A stretch of DNA of 54,034 bases from Photorhabdus akhurstii (GTDB lineage: Bacteria > Pseudomonadota > Gammaproteobacteria > Enterobacterales > Enterobacteriaceae). Both the position numbers and the translations under genes were made by a program. Location: assembly GCF_018448925.1 (NCBI RefSeq), contig NZ_RCWE01000018.1:46425-100458 (forward strand). Reading direction: 5' to 3'. Of this stretch, positions 8,141 to 18,282 are shown one piece after another (position 1 is the first letter of the stretch; the number at the start of each line of letters is the position of its first letter). The notes beneath the pieces are model-generated. The model did not search any database and was not told the origin of the DNA. It was given only the letters and a program-made list of their open reading frames with translations.

Positions 8141-10579
8141 TTACGAATATTTTTTTGTCCGCCGAGTAGGTACCGTATTTGCCGGATCATCCGGCCATAA
8201 ATGTTTTGGGTAACGCCCTTTCATCTCTTTTTGTACTTCACGATAGGACCCTTGCCAAAAAGCAGCCAGATCCTGCGTGATCTGCAATGGCCTTTGGGCT
8301 GGCGATAATAGTTCAAGCACCAGTGTTACCCGCCCTTTTGCCAGAGATGGGCTTTGCTGCTCACCATACATTTCCTGCATCCGAACAGATAATACCGGTG
8401 GTTTATCACTGAAATAACGGATTGCTATCCGACTGCCGGTAGGAACAGTGTAATAAATAGGCAGTTCATTATCCAGACACTGTTGTTGTTGCCAATCCAG
8501 CAAGTTTTCCAACACCGGCAACAAATCAATCTGTTTCAGCCCTTTCAAATCACGCACGCCAGTAAGGAACGGCATCAACCAATCATCAAGAGAAGCCATT
8601 AATGCATCATTATCTACTGCCGGCCACTCCATTTCAGGCAACCATTTAGCCGCACATTGGATACGGATGCACAACTGAACTGCCGCAGGTGACCAGTTCA
8701 GCTCATGTAATCCCTCACTGCGTAACCAGTTTAGCAGAGCCTGTTGTAATTGCTCATCGGAAGGTTTTGCCAATCGTTGGGCTTTTACTGTCAGGCTGCC
8801 ACATTGCAGTCGTTTCCAGGTTTGTAACGTCCCTTTGTTATCATCCCATTCAACGACACTCTGCTCACTGAATAAATTCGGTTGTTGCTGTACCAGTCGT
8901 TCAATATCCAGAGGACAAGCCAGCAAAATACGCGCATCAGGATTTTTGCTGTTTTGTAATAACGAAGGAGCCACCAGCCACGATTCGCCAGACAACTTTT
9001 CTTCATCATTGATTATCGTTCCCAGACCATTCGCCAGTTGAAAACGCCCTCTCTTATCTCGATTTTTGGCTATCCTGTCAGGGAAACCCTGGGCTAATAG
9101 CATTGCAACAAATCCACCATCCGGCTCACCAAAATGATCGCCCATATTCCTGGTTAACTGCTTTGCCCGCCGTAACCAATGAGCCTGTCGCTGTTCAACC
9201 CAATAAGTGATATCCGGCTGACCATCTCGGGGCGGTTCCTCCAGAATCGCGGTCAGCATAGCTGCGGTTGCCAGCATATCGGCCCCTTGTTCCAATCCCG
9301 AACATAACATCGCAGCCAAACGCGGATCACTGCCAGATTCCGCCATTTTTCTGCCTCTGGACGTTAACTGACCATTGCTATTGACTGCGCCTAACTGTAA
9401 TAACAGCGATTTGGCTACCGCCAGAGCTGCCGCCGGCGGCATATCTAGCCAGTGCAATTGAGAAATATCATGACAGCCCCACTGCAATAAGGAGAGCCAT
9501 AAGCTACTGAGATCAGTATTCAGAATTTCAGGCTCACTATGTTCTGCCGATCTTTCTGCCTGTTCCTGGCTGAATAGATGCCAACAAATTCCGGCTTCCA
9601 GTCGTCCCGCTCGGCCAGCCCGTTGTGTCATAGAAGCTTGACTGATGCGTTGAGTGATCAGGCGAGTCAGCCCATTTTTGGGTTCAAAACGCGTCGTGCG
9701 TTCAAGACCACTATCAACCACCAATCGAATACCTTCAATCGTTAAGCTGGTTTCCGCAATGTTGGTCGCCAAAACAACTTTACGGCGTCCACATGGTGAA
9801 GGTTCGATCGCTTTTTGTTGTTCAGCCAATGACAACGCACCGTATAACGGGCATAAATCGGTATCCTCAGCAACTCTCCCGCTAAGAAGTCCAAATACCC
9901 GTTGAATTTCTCCGCTACCCGGCAAGAACAACAGCATAGAACCTTGTTCCTGTTGGAGTAACCGCAATACAACGGTAGCTACACTCTGTTCAAGAGGTTG
10001 ATGAGTTGGCAAATGACAATAATGTCTGGTCACAGGAAAGCTTCGCCCTTGAGAAGTAATCACCGGCGCATCAGGTAATAAAGAACAGAGCCGCTGATTA
10101 TCCAGCGTCGCTGACATAATCAAAATTCGCAGATCATCCCGCAGTCCTGCCTGTACATCCAGCAACAACGCCAGCGCCAAATCGGCCTGCAAGCTACGCT
10201 CATGGAATTCATCCAGAATCACCAGAGAAACCCCGGTCAGCATGGGATCTTGCTGCAACATACGGGTTAAAATGCCTTCCGTTACCACTTCAAGGCGAGT
10301 GGTTGTACTCACTTTCGTTTCTGAACGCATCCGGTAACCCACCGTCTGCCCGATATTTTCATTCAGTTGAGCTGCAAGGCGATTAGCAACACTGCGAGCG
10401 GCAATCCGCCGTGGTTCCAACATTATGATACGTCCAGAAAAATCGGCTTTTTTCAGAATTTCCAGTGGCAAAACTGTCGATTTCCCGGCACCAGCCGGAG
10501 CATGAAGCAGGACCTGTTGTGAACTTTTCAACGCACTCAGGACAGGCTCGACGACTTCATATACAGGCAATAAAGACAC
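8141..10579 (-). CDS. hrpB: ATP-dependent RNA helicase HrpB
   Basis: 812 residues, DEAH-box helicase of unknown RNA target. Motifs seen: Walker A APAGAGKST near the N-terminus, LEPRR, DEFH (motif II), SAT, TNIAETSLT, QRAGRAGR, and the HrpB-specific C-terminal domain ending PTRRTKKYS. The best start is GTG at 10577-10579 (reads MSLLPVYE, matching the E. coli N-terminus), with GGAG six bases upstream. It is divergent from sfsA, sharing a 92-bp promoter region, and is followed by mrcB. E. coli carries a ligT (thpR) gene in the sfsA-hrpB interval as I remember it; none is present here. Confidence 0.95.
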   Translation of the reverse strand: MSLLPVYEVVEPVLSALKSSQQVLLHAPAGAGKSTVLPLEILKKADFSGRIIMLEPRRIAARSVANRLAAQLNENIGQTVGYRMRSETKVSTTTRLEVVTEGILTRMLQQDPMLTGVSLVILDEFHERSLQADLALALLLDVQAGLRDDLRILIMSATLDNQRLCSLLPDAPVITSQGRSFPVTRHYCHLPTHQPLEQSVATVVLRLLQQEQGSMLLFLPGSGEIQRVFGLLSGRVAEDTDLCPLYGALSLAEQQKAIEPSPCGRRKVVLATNIAETSLTIEGIRLVVDSGLERTTRFEPKNGLTRLITQRISQASMTQRAGRAGRLEAGICWHLFSQEQAERSAEHSEPEILNTDLSSLWLSLLQWGCHDISQLHWLDMPPAAALAVAKSLLLQLGAVNSNGQLTSRGRKMAESGSDPRLAAMLCSGLEQGADMLATAAMLTAILEEPPRDGQPDITYWVEQRQAHWLRRAKQLTRNMGDHFGEPDGGFVAMLLAQGFPDRIAKNRDKRGRFQLANGLGTIINDEEKLSGESWLVAPSLLQNSKNPDARILLACPLDIERLVQQQPNLFSEQSVVEWDDNKGTLQTWKRLQCGSLTVKAQRLAKPSDEQLQQALLNWLRSEGLHELNWSPAAVQLCIRIQCAAKWLPEMEWPAVDNDALMASLDDWLMPFLTGVRDLKGLKQIDLLPVLENLLDWQQQQCLDNELPIYYTVPTGSRIAIRYFSDKPPVLSVRMQEMYGEQQSPSLAKGRVTLVLELLSPAQRPLQITQDLAAFWQGSYREVQKEMKGRYPKHLWPDDPANTVPTRRTKKYS

Positions 10580-10671
10580 AAACACTCCATACAAAGAAAG
10601 TTAACTTTCAACCGCCGGCATTGTAGCATTGCCCGCTTCAATCTTATGCCATCAGTCATCAAGGAGTTTTT

Positions 10672-11379
10672 ATGGAATTCCATCCACCCTTACAATCTGC
10701 CACGCTAATTCGTCGTTATAAACGCTTCCTGGCTGATGTCATCACACCGGAAGGCGAAACACTGACCATCCATTGTGCCAATACGGGCGCAATGACCGGC
10801 TGCGCGACACCGGGAGATACGGTTTGGTACTCCACATCTGATAATCCCAAGCGTAAATACCCCAACAGTTGGGAATTAACAGAAACGCAGGATGGTCACT
10901 GGATTTGCGTCAATACGCTCAGAGCAAATGATTTAGTCGCTGAAGCCATTGCAAAAAATGCTATTCCAGAATTTTCTGAATATAAAAAAATCAGTCGCGA
11001 AGTGAAATATGGCGAAGAGAACAGTCGGATAGATCTGTTATTACAGGCAGAACAACAAGTTAATTGCTATATTGAAGTGAAATCAGTGACTCTTCTCCAG
11101 GAAAATTGTGGCTATTTCCCTGATGCTGTCACGACCCGCGGGCAAAAACACCTACGGGAATTGCAGCACATAGCAGAACAAGGGCAAAGAGCGGTTTTGT
11201 TCTTTGCGGTTTTGCATTCCGGCATCAGGCAGGTCGCGGCGGCGGCACATATTGATCATAATTATTCATCTCTTTTGGAACAAGCGCAAAATTCTGGGGT
11301 CGAAGTTATCTGTTACCAGGCCAACATGACCGGAAAAGGGATGATTTTAGGCGATAAGTTAACTTTTGTACTAAAATAA
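10672..11379 (+). CDS. sfsA: Sugar fermentation stimulation protein SfsA
   Basis: 235 residues, the usual family length. SfsA is a DNA-binding protein named for its effect on maltose metabolism. The core has a nuclease-fold signature, RIDLLL followed by CYIEVKSV, giving the D...ExK pattern of PD-(D/E)XK proteins; activity is not established from sequence. Strong RBS AAGGAG lies just before the ATG at 10672. It is transcribed away from hrpB and followed by dksA, as in E. coli. Confidence 0.95.
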   Translation: MEFHPPLQSATLIRRYKRFLADVITPEGETLTIHCANTGAMTGCATPGDTVWYSTSDNPKRKYPNSWELTETQDGHWICVNTLRANDLVAEAIAKNAIPEFSEYKKISREVKYGEENSRIDLLLQAEQQVNCYIEVKSVTLLQENCGYFPDAVTTRGQKHLRELQHIAEQGQRAVLFFAVLHSGIRQVAAAAHIDHNYSSLLEQAQNSGVEVICYQANMTGKGMILGDKLTFVLK

Positions 11380-11574
11380 TTAATTTATCGATTTACCTAA
11401 TTATTTGCAGCCAAGTTGTACAAGGTGTAAAGGCATGCAATACATTTGCTTCCACACCATTGTGAAACTAATGGCAGGAACAATTGCCAACCCATGCTCC
11501 ATCTGCTATTTATAGCGGCCTGTTTTTTTCCCCGCTAGGGGTTTGTTTGATAGTGCGTGTGTAGGAGAAGTATT

Positions 11575-12030
11575 ATGCAAGAAGGGCAAAAACGTAAAAC
11601 CTCGTCCTTAAGCATTCTCGCCATCGCTGGGGTAGAACCTTACCAAGAAAAGCCAGGTGAAGAATACATGAACGATGCCCAGTTGGCGCATTTCAAGCTA
11701 ATTCTTGAAGCATGGCGCAATCAACTCAGGGATGAAGTAGATCGTACTGTATCTCATATGCAAGATGAGGCAGCGAACTTCCCTGATCCAGTTGACCGTG
11801 CGGCGCAGGAAGAAGAATTCAGTCTTGAATTACGTAACCGCGATCGTGAGCGTAAATTGATTAAGAAGATCGAGAAAACCCTGAAAAAAGTCGAAGATGA
11901 CGATTTCGGTTTTTGTGAATCCTGTGGCATTGAGATCGGCATCCGTCGTTTGGAAGCCCGTCCAACCGCAGATTTGTGTATTGATTGTAAAACTCTGGCC
12001 GAAATCCGTGAAAAACAGATGGCTGGCTAA
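11575..12030 (+). CDS. dksA: RNA polymerase-binding transcription factor DksA
   Basis: 151 residues, the same length as E. coli DksA and almost identical to it. It acts with ppGpp on RNA polymerase through the secondary channel. Visible features: coiled-coil tip motif DPVDRA (the DxxDxA acidic tip), and four zinc-binding Cys in CESCG ... CIDC. Start is ATG 11575 ([10 protein letters not shown]) with AGGAGAAG upstream; an upstream in-frame TTG extension is not expected. About 195 bp of non-coding DNA precede it, where its own promoter should lie. Confidence 0.98.
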   Translation: MQEGQKRKTSSLSILAIAGVEPYQEKPGEEYMNDAQLAHFKLILEAWRNQLRDEVDRTVSHMQDEAANFPDPVDRAAQEEEFSLELRNRDRERKLIKKIEKTLKKVEDDDFGFCESCGIEIGIRRLEARPTADLCIDCKTLAEIREKQMAG

Positions 12031-12045
12031 TTAATGGTGTTCCGA

Positions 12046-12070
12046 ATACGGCGTCTTCATGACGCCGTAT
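12046..12070 (+). terminator. Hairpin after dksA
   Basis: ATACGGCGTC (12046-12055) pairs perfectly with GACGCCGTAT (12061-12070) around TTCAT. The T-run is missing, so this may only attenuate readthrough into gluQ. Confidence 0.6.
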
Positions 12071-12091
12071 AAACAACTCCACTGATCCCAT

Positions 12092-12994
12092 ATGATAAAA
12101 TCTGAACGTCCCCACGCTTATAGTCCCCACTCTTATATTGGGCGTTTCGCCCCATCACCTTCTGGCGACCTGCATTTTGGTTCATTAATCACTGCCATTG
12201 GCAGCTATTTGCAAGCCCGCGCTTGTCAGGGAAAGTGGCTGATACGTATCGATGATATTGATCCGCCCAGAGAAGTTCCCGGTGCTGCCGACCGTATTCT
12301 TCACGCGCTTGAGCATTACGGTTTACATTGGGATGGTGAAATTCTCTATCAATCTCAGCGCCATGAGGCTTACCGTCATATCCTTAATCAATTGCAACAA
12401 CAAGGCTTAAGCTATTACTGCACTTGTACCCGTCAACGCATTCACCAGACTAATGGTTTTTATGATAGAAACTGTCGTGAATTAAATTTGCCCGTTGATC
12501 ATGCAGCAATTCGATTCAAACAGCGTCATCCGATTTACGGTTTCGAAGATAAGTTGCAAGGATATCTGAACGCCGATCCGATCATGGCTGAAGAAGATTT
12601 TATTATTCACCGTCGTGACGGTTTATTTGCCTATAATTTAGTGGTTGTTATTGATGATGATTACCAAGGAGTGACCGAGGTGGTAAGAGGAGCTGATTTG
12701 ATCGCACCAACCGTCCGTCAGATGGCGCTTTATCAGCAGTTAAATCTGAAAATACCTGACTATATTCATTTACCACTCGCTCTAAATCAGGATGGCAATA
12801 AACTTTCCAAACAGAATCATGCTCAGCCGATCCCATTGGATGATCCCCGGCCATTACTGATTGAGGCATTATCTTTCCTTAATCAACCAGTCATAGAAAA
12901 CTGGCAAGACCTTTCTCGTGATCAATTGTTGAAAAAAGCAACAGCACGTTGGGAGCTGGACCGAATTCCACGACAAGGTAAAATATATAGGTAA
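12092..12994 (+). CDS. gluQ: Glutamyl-Q tRNA(Asp) synthetase
   Basis: 300 residues. It charges the queuosine base of tRNA(Asp) with glutamate; a paralogue of the GluRS catalytic domain lacking the anticodon-binding half. It shows the HIGH-like motif in [12 protein letters not shown], the KMSKS-like KLSKQNHAQ, and a zinc site formed by CTC and the NC of YDRNCRE. Position immediately after dksA and before pcnB is the conserved enterobacterial order. ATG at 12092 gives [19 protein letters not shown]; a start a few codons downstream cannot be excluded because the usable RBS is weak. Confidence 0.95.
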   Translation: MIKSERPHAYSPHSYIGRFAPSPSGDLHFGSLITAIGSYLQARACQGKWLIRIDDIDPPREVPGAADRILHALEHYGLHWDGEILYQSQRHEAYRHILNQLQQQGLSYYCTCTRQRIHQTNGFYDRNCRELNLPVDHAAIRFKQRHPIYGFEDKLQGYLNADPIMAEEDFIIHRRDGLFAYNLVVVIDDDYQGVTEVVRGADLIAPTVRQMALYQQLNLKIPDYIHLPLALNQDGNKLSKQNHAQPIPLDDPRPLLIEALSFLNQPVIENWQDLSRDQLLKKATARWELDRIPRQGKIYR

Positions 12995-13098
12995 CGTGAA
13001 TAAAGTTACGGTTAGTCATAACAACCATTCTCAAAAAATACACAGTAGGCTATGATTAGCCGCTGTTTTTATTTGTTTTATATGATTAGTTACTTATC

Positions 13099-13111
13099 GA
13101 GGTGTACCATT
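13099..13111 (+). promoter_or_regulatory. Ribosome-binding site and AUU start of pcnB
   Basis: GAGGTG at 13099-13104 is followed by TACC and then ATT at 13109-13111, in frame with the pcnB body. The codons after it (FNRVANFCR) match the E. coli PcnB N-terminus, whose start is known to be AUU. The upstream in-frame ATG codons give an unmatched extension. Confidence 0.8.
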
Positions 13112-14647
13112 TTTAACCGAGTAGCAAATTTCTGCCGTAACTTATTGATCCGCGAAGGGAAAACTAACCGCGAACCACAGGCAGCCAGTGAAGGATCAGT
13201 CACCGGATCTAATCGTTCTACTCAGGAAGAGTACGTAACTCTTCACTCTAATCGCCAAAACCCTTATCAATCTTCATCCAATGTGGAAATGCAAAGGAAG
13301 GTTGAACAGGAGAATCCTCATCCTGACTCATTAATAACGATAATTCCACGGGAACAACATAGTATTTCCCGCAGAGATATCAGTGAAAATGCACTGAAAG
13401 TTCTTTACCGCCTGAATAAATCCGGCTTTGAAGCCTATCTGGTTGGCGGTGGCGTCCGTGATTTATTGCTCGGCACGAAACCGAAAGATTTTGATATTGC
13501 CACCAATGCAACGCCAGAACAGGTACGTAAGCTATTTCGCAACTGCCGTCTGGTTGGACGCCGCTTCCGTTTAGCTCATATTATGTTTGGTCAGGAAGTG
13601 ATTGAAGTCGCAACATTCCGTGGTCCACATGAACAAACGGGTTCCGGTGATAAAAATCAGTCACAACAAGCACAAAGCGGTATGCTACTGCGGGATAACA
13701 TCTTCGGATCAATTGAAGAAGATGCTATGCGCCGCGATTTCACCATAAACAGCCTCTATTACGGCATCAATGATTTCTCTCTGCGTGATTATGCCGGTGG
13801 TCTTCATGATCTGGAAACCGGTGTTATCCGCTTGATTGGCGATCCTGAAACTCGCTATCGAGAAGATCCAGTAAGAATGCTGCGTGCGATCCGCTTCGCC
13901 AGCAAACTAAATATGACCATCAGCGAAGATACCGCCGAACCGATTTCTCGTTTGGCTTTTCTGCTGAGTAATATTCCACCAGCCCGCCTGTTTGAAGAAT
14001 CGCTAAAACTTTTACAAACCGGTCAAGGCTACAGCACTTATCAACTTCTGCGCGAGTACCGCCTATTTCAACCACTTTTTCCATTGGTTCAACGCTATTT
14101 CACCGAAAATAACGACTCGCCAATGGAACGTATGGTCAATCAGGTTTTGAAGAATACCGATTTCCGGTTACAGAACGATAAACGGGTTAATCCGGCGTTT
14201 TTGTTCGCCGCGATGCTCTGGTATCCACTGGTTGAGCATGCGGAAAAGCTGTCCCAAGAAGGTGGTCTGGCTTACTACGACGCTTTCGCATTGGCTATGA
14301 ATGATATTTTGGATGAGCAATGCCACTCCATTGCTATTCCTAAGCGCCTGACAACCATCATGCGTGATATCTGGCAATTGCAGCTACGCCTGCCACGCCG
14401 TCATGGTAAGCGGGCAAATAAGTTGATGGAGCACCCTAAATTCCGTGCTGCCTACGATTTGCTGGAACTCAGGGCCAATGTCGAAAACCGCAATGAGCTA
14501 AAAGAACTTGCCCATTGGTGGGGAGAATTTCAGCAAGTCAATGCATCACAGCAACGACATATGATTTCCGAACTGGGCAGTGAGATTGTCCGTCGTCGTA
14601 CACGGCCACGCCGTCACTATAAACCAAGACTAAGCAGGAACGGCTGA
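13109..14647 (+). CDS. pcnB: Poly(A) polymerase I
   Basis: 512 residues if initiated at the ATT at 13109. It adds 3' poly(A) tails that target RNA for decay. Motifs: [10 protein letters not shown] and DFDIAT (nucleotidyltransferase, catalytic Asp pair), [26 protein letters not shown], and a basic C-terminus rich in Arg. ATT is chosen because the following residues (FNRVANFCR) match E. coli, and a Shine-Dalgarno-like GAGGTG sits at the right distance. Compared with E. coli (about 465 residues) it has an extra hydrophilic Ser/Asn/Gln-rich stretch of roughly 50 residues before the conserved [12 protein letters not shown]. folK follows after 2 bases, suggesting coupling. Confidence 0.95.
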   Translation: MFNRVANFCRNLLIREGKTNREPQAASEGSVTGSNRSTQEEYVTLHSNRQNPYQSSSNVEMQRKVEQENPHPDSLITIIPREQHSISRRDISENALKVLYRLNKSGFEAYLVGGGVRDLLLGTKPKDFDIATNATPEQVRKLFRNCRLVGRRFRLAHIMFGQEVIEVATFRGPHEQTGSGDKNQSQQAQSGMLLRDNIFGSIEEDAMRRDFTINSLYYGINDFSLRDYAGGLHDLETGVIRLIGDPETRYREDPVRMLRAIRFASKLNMTISEDTAEPISRLAFLLSNIPPARLFEESLKLLQTGQGYSTYQLLREYRLFQPLFPLVQRYFTENNDSPMERMVNQVLKNTDFRLQNDKRVNPAFLFAAMLWYPLVEHAEKLSQEGGLAYYDAFALAMNDILDEQCHSIAIPKRLTTIMRDIWQLQLRLPRRHGKRANKLMEHPKFRAAYDLLELRANVENRNELKELAHWWGEFQQVNASQQRHMISELGSEIVRRRTRPRRHYKPRLSRNG

Positions 14648-14649
14648 TA

Positions 14650-15168
14650 ATGATGGCTCGTGTTTATATCGCTGTTGGCAGCAATCTGGCGGAACCTATG
14701 CAGCAAGTAAAAAATGCACTTGCTGCATTACGGAATTTACCGGAAACAGAATTTATTGCCTGCTCCTCACTGTATCGTACTAAACCGATGGGGCCGCAGA
14801 ATCAACCTGATTTTCTGAATGCGGCAGTCGCGCTGGAGACCACGCTAACACCGGAAGAACTACTCAATCACACTCAGGCGATTGAACTGGCTCAGGGGCG
14901 GGTAAGAAAAGATGAACGCTGGGGGCCAAGAACACTTGATCTGGATATCATGCTATTTGGCGATCTGGTGATTAATACCAAACGCTTGACAGTGCCTCAC
15001 TACGGACTAAAACAACGCGAATTTATGCTCTACCCGTTAGCTGAAATTGCCCCTGATCTCATATTTCCTGACGGGGAAGCTTTATCTGAAAGACTAAAAC
15101 ATATTCCAGAAAACGGCCTGGAGCTCTGGCTGCAACCGCAGTCCTCTGATTCTAATCATTACATATAA
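14650..15168 (+). CDS. folK: 2-amino-4-hydroxy-6-hydroxymethyldihydropteridine pyrophosphokinase
   Basis: 172 residues. It transfers pyrophosphate from ATP to the pterin in folate synthesis. Family motifs seen: YIAVGSNL, GPQNQPDFLNA, RWGPRTLDLDIML with the two metal-binding Asp, and VPHYGLKQREFML. The gene begins 2 bases after pcnB. The ATG at 14650 or the next codon at 14653 could be used. It is longer than E. coli FolK (159) by a C-terminal tail. The panBCD genes follow. Confidence 0.96.
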   Translation: MMARVYIAVGSNLAEPMQQVKNALAALRNLPETEFIACSSLYRTKPMGPQNQPDFLNAAVALETTLTPEELLNHTQAIELAQGRVRKDERWGPRTLDLDIMLFGDLVINTKRLTVPHYGLKQREFMLYPLAEIAPDLIFPDGEALSERLKHIPENGLELWLQPQSSDSNHYI

Positions 15169-15238
15169 GGATCTCAGTTCAGTCCGTGGCCGATTTCTGT
15201 ACATAACAAGAAAAATTGCAGGAGAAGGAAGATAGATA

Positions 15239-16030
15239 ATGAAACCAATAACCATGACTGATCTGAATCAGCTCAAGAACGAAAAACGTAAATTCGCAAC
15301 TATTACCGCTTATGACGCCAGCTTTGCCCACCTGTTTGCCGAGCAAGGTATCGATGTCATGCTGGTGGGTGACTCACTGGGTATGACAGTGCAAGGGGCT
15401 GATACCACCATTCCAGTGACAATTGAAGATACTGTCTATCACACTCGTTGCGTCCGTGCCGGAGCACCTTATACTTTTATTATTGCCGATATGCCTTTCA
15501 TGAGTTATGCCACACCAGAGCAGAGTTGTGAAAACGCGGCTAAGCTTATGCGTGCTGGCGCTAACATGGTGAAACTTGAAGGCGGTAGCTGGTTATACGA
15601 TACCATTAGTATGCTTACCGAGCGTTCTGTACCCGTTTGCGCTCATTTAGGGCTAACTCCGCAGTCAGTTCATATTCTGGGCGGTTATAGAGTGCAAGGA
15701 CGTGATGAAGAATCAGCGAATCAATTGATAAAAGATGCCATTACCTTAGAAAAAGCGGGCATACAACTGCTGGTGCTAGAGTGCGTCCCCGTTGATTTGG
15801 CTAAACGTATCACCGATGAATTACAGATCCCGGTAATCGGTATTGGCGCCGGTAATGTGACTGATGGGCAAATTTTAGTGATGCATGACGTGCTAGGCAT
15901 CACAGTAAGCCCGCCTAAGTTTGTGAAAAACTTCCTTGAAGAAGCGGGAAATATACCTGATGCCATCCGCCTATATAAAGAGCAAGTAGAAAGCGGCGCC
16001 TACCCAGGTAAAGAACACTCATTTTATTAA
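15239..16030 (+). CDS. panB: 3-methyl-2-oxobutanoate hydroxymethyltransferase
   Basis: 263 residues, usual family length. First committed step of pantothenate synthesis: adds a hydroxymethyl group from methylenetetrahydrofolate to alpha-ketoisovalerate. Motifs: [14 protein letters not shown] with a metal-binding Asp, VKLEGG, and [25 protein letters not shown] lies upstream of ATG 15239. Followed by panC 54 bases later, probably one transcript. Confidence 0.97.
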   Translation: MKPITMTDLNQLKNEKRKFATITAYDASFAHLFAEQGIDVMLVGDSLGMTVQGADTTIPVTIEDTVYHTRCVRAGAPYTFIIADMPFMSYATPEQSCENAAKLMRAGANMVKLEGGSWLYDTISMLTERSVPVCAHLGLTPQSVHILGGYRVQGRDEESANQLIKDAITLEKAGIQLLVLECVPVDLAKRITDELQIPVIGIGAGNVTDGQILVMHDVLGITVSPPKFVKNFLEEAGNIPDAIRLYKEQVESGAYPGKEHSFY

Positions 16031-16084
16031 TAAATTACCCTTTGTTAGCCCGAAGGCTGCAAACATACTAAGGAGTATTAAGCA

Positions 16085-16939
16085 ATGCTGATTGTCGAAA
16101 CCGTACCGATTCTACGCCGTGAAATCCGCCGCTGGCGTCAGGAAGGAAAACGCATTGCACTGGTGCCAACAATGGGTAACTTGCACGATGGCCATATGAC
16201 GTTAGTCGATACAGCCAAAGGGCAAGCAGATATTGTGATTGTCTCTATTTTCGTCAATCCGATGCAGTTTAATCGTCAGGATGATCTGGCAAGATATCCC
16301 CGTACTTTACAGGAAGATTGCGAAAAACTTCATCAACACGGTGCCGATCTGGTATTTGCTCCTGCCGATAAGGAAATATACCCTAACGGTATGGAACATC
16401 AAACTTATGTTGAAGTTCCTGGGCTTTCTACCATGCTGGAAGGGGCCAGTCGTCCCGGTCATTTCCGTGGTGTGTCAACCGTGGTGAGCAAACTATTCAA
16501 TTTGGTACAACCCGATTTGACCTATTTTGGCGAGAAAGATTTTCAGCAATTACAACTTATTCGCCAAATGATTGACGACCTGGCTTATGACATTACGCTA
16601 ATCTCAGTACCTACTGTGCGCGATAAAAATGGCCTGGCTCTCAGTTCACGTAATAACAATTTAACAGCCGATGAACATCGAATCGCCCCAGAACTCAGCA
16701 AGATCATGCGATCTATCGCTGAAAAAATGGCACAAGGTGAACGTCACACAGAACAAATGCTTACCCAAGCTGCCGAACAGCTACGCGAAGCAGGTTTTGT
16801 ACCTGATGAGTTGTTTATCCGTGACGCCGAAACATTGGCGCCGTTAAATACCGAAAGTAAAAAAGCGGTTATTCTGATGGCTGCTTGGTTAGGGCAGACC
16901 CGTTTAATCGATAATCAACAGATAGACTTAATGCAATAA
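16085..16939 (+). CDS. panC: Pantothenate synthetase
   Basis: 284 residues. It joins pantoate and beta-alanine using ATP. Motifs: [15 protein letters not shown] (HxGH-type nucleotide-binding), [19 protein letters not shown] and LALSSRNN (KMSKS-equivalent region). RBS AAGGAG is clear before ATG 16085. It is between panB and panD, so the three pantothenate genes are adjacent without the yadD insertion seen in E. coli. Confidence 0.97.
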   Translation: MLIVETVPILRREIRRWRQEGKRIALVPTMGNLHDGHMTLVDTAKGQADIVIVSIFVNPMQFNRQDDLARYPRTLQEDCEKLHQHGADLVFAPADKEIYPNGMEHQTYVEVPGLSTMLEGASRPGHFRGVSTVVSKLFNLVQPDLTYFGEKDFQQLQLIRQMIDDLAYDITLISVPTVRDKNGLALSSRNNNLTADEHRIAPELSKIMRSIAEKMAQGERHTEQMLTQAAEQLREAGFVPDELFIRDAETLAPLNTESKKAVILMAAWLGQTRLIDNQQIDLMQ

Positions 16940-17013
16940 TCGCCGTTGTATCAGGCGTTATTGATGCAGGAAAATAACAGATTCTAAGTTGTCATCGAAT
17001 CAGGAGAGAAACC

Positions 17014-17394
17014 ATGTTGCGCACGATGCTACAGGGGAAATTGCACCGAGTGAAAGTGACTCAGGCAGATCTACATTATGAAGGTTCCTGTGCAATTGAT
17101 CAGAATTTTATGGATGCTGCCGGTATTCTGGAATATGAAGCTATTGATATCTATAACGTGGATAACGGCGAGCGTTTTTCCACTTATGCTATCGCCGCTG
17201 AACGTGGCTCTAGAATAATTTCAGTTAATGGCGCGGCCGCACGCCGTGCGGCGGCAGGTGATAGGCTGATTATTTGCTCATATGTACAAATCCCTAGTGA
17301 AGATGCCTGTCATCATAAGCCTAATATCGCTTACTTTGACGGTGATAATATTATGAGCCGTATAGCTAAAGCCGTGCCAGTTCAGGTAGCTTAA
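17014..17394 (+). CDS. panD: Aspartate 1-decarboxylase precursor
   Basis: 126 residues. Makes beta-alanine for pantothenate. The proenzyme cleaves between Gly24 and Ser25 in HYEGSCAID, converting Ser25 to a pyruvoyl cofactor. Tyr58-equivalent region and [12 protein letters not shown] are conserved. Strong AGGAG RBS. It ends the pan cluster and converges on yadH, with a long-loop inverted repeat between them. Confidence 0.97.
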   Translation: MLRTMLQGKLHRVKVTQADLHYEGSCAIDQNFMDAAGILEYEAIDIYNVDNGERFSTYAIAAERGSRIISVNGAAARRAAAGDRLIICSYVQIPSEDACHHKPNIAYFDGDNIMSRIAKAVPVQVA

Positions 17395-17415
17395 ATATTA
17401 ATTTAAGTGCTCAAT

Positions 17416-17479
17416 AATGGGTAGGTTGTGAAGACATTGCAATTGTGAAGACATTACAAATGCATTTCCCCTACCCATT
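17416..17479. terminator. Inverted repeat between convergent panD and yadH
   Basis: AATGGGTAGG (17416-17425) pairs with CCTACCCATT (17470-17479) around a 44-base loop. The loop contains an imperfect direct repeat beginning GTGAAGACATT. Likely a bidirectional transcription barrier. Confidence 0.5.
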
Positions 17480-17511
17480 CATCACTACTCACATAACAAA
17501 AGAATCTACAA

Positions 17512-18282
17512 TTAAGTCCTCAATCCCCGCCCTGTTTCAATTAAATACCAAGCAGCAAGATAAAAAACCATAATAAATGCGGTCAAAACACTTAATGTAA
17601 CTATCAAAGAAACATCAGTAATTCCCAGGAAACCATAACGAAAACCACTAACCATATAAACGATCGGGTTAAGCTTGGAAACCGCCTGCCAAAATGGGGG
17701 TAATAATGTCAATGAATAGAACACCCCGCCAAGATAGGTCAATGGCGTTAATACGAAGGTCGGAATAATGCTGATATCATCAAATGTCTTAGCAAAAATC
17801 GAATTCAGCAAACCGCCTAGTGAAAACAGAACGGAAGTCATTAGCAATGTAACAACAATCATCCACCACGCATGAATATGAAGCGGAACAAAAAATAGAG
17901 AAACCAATGTCACCAAAATACCGACGCAAACACCACGGGCAACACCACCACCAACAAAGCCCACAATAACTATGTGTGTCGGAACCGGCGCTACCAATAA
18001 TTCCTCAATACTGCGCTGGAATTTCGCGCCAAAGAAAGAGGAAGAAACATTAGCATAAGAGTTAGTAATCACCGCCATCATAATCAGGCCAGGGACAATA
18101 AACTGCATATAATCGACACCGCCCATTTCTCCAATACGCGAACCAATCAAGCTACCGAAGATAATAAAATAGAGCGACATGGTAATAACCGGCGGTAATA
18201 AAGTCTGTACCCAAATACGCCCAAAACGGGTAATTTCTTTAATCCAGATAGTTTTTAGCGCCACCCAGTACAACTGAATCAT
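17512..18282 (-). CDS. yadH: ABC transporter permease YadH
   Basis: 256 residues with about six hydrophobic segments; ABC-2 type inner-membrane permease. It aligns with E. coli YadH across its length (conserved FGSLIGSRIGEMGG and FRYGFLGI). Its ATG overlaps the stop of yadG by 4 bases, so the two are translationally coupled and form one exporter of unknown substrate. Confidence 0.95.
   Translation of the reverse strand: MIQLYWVALKTIWIKEITRFGRIWVQTLLPPVITMSLYFIIFGSLIGSRIGEMGGVDYMQFIVPGLIMMAVITNSYANVSSSFFGAKFQRSIEELLVAPVPTHIVIVGFVGGGVARGVCVGILVTLVSLFFVPLHIHAWWMIVVTLLMTSVLFSLGGLLNSIFAKTFDDISIIPTFVLTPLTYLGGVFYSLTLLPPFWQAVSKLNPIVYMVSGFRYGFLGITDVSLIVTLSVLTAFIMVFYLAAWYLIETGRGLRT

Noticed and set aside
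8689-9041. Plus-strand ORFs inside hrpB, and similar ones inside mrcB, cueO and the aga genes
   Set aside because: They are antisense shadows of well-supported genes, without RBS or family resemblance.
13052-13108. Upstream ATG extension of pcnB
   Set aside because: The extra residues have no match, while ATT at 13109 has a Shine-Dalgarno-like sequence and begins the conserved N-terminus.
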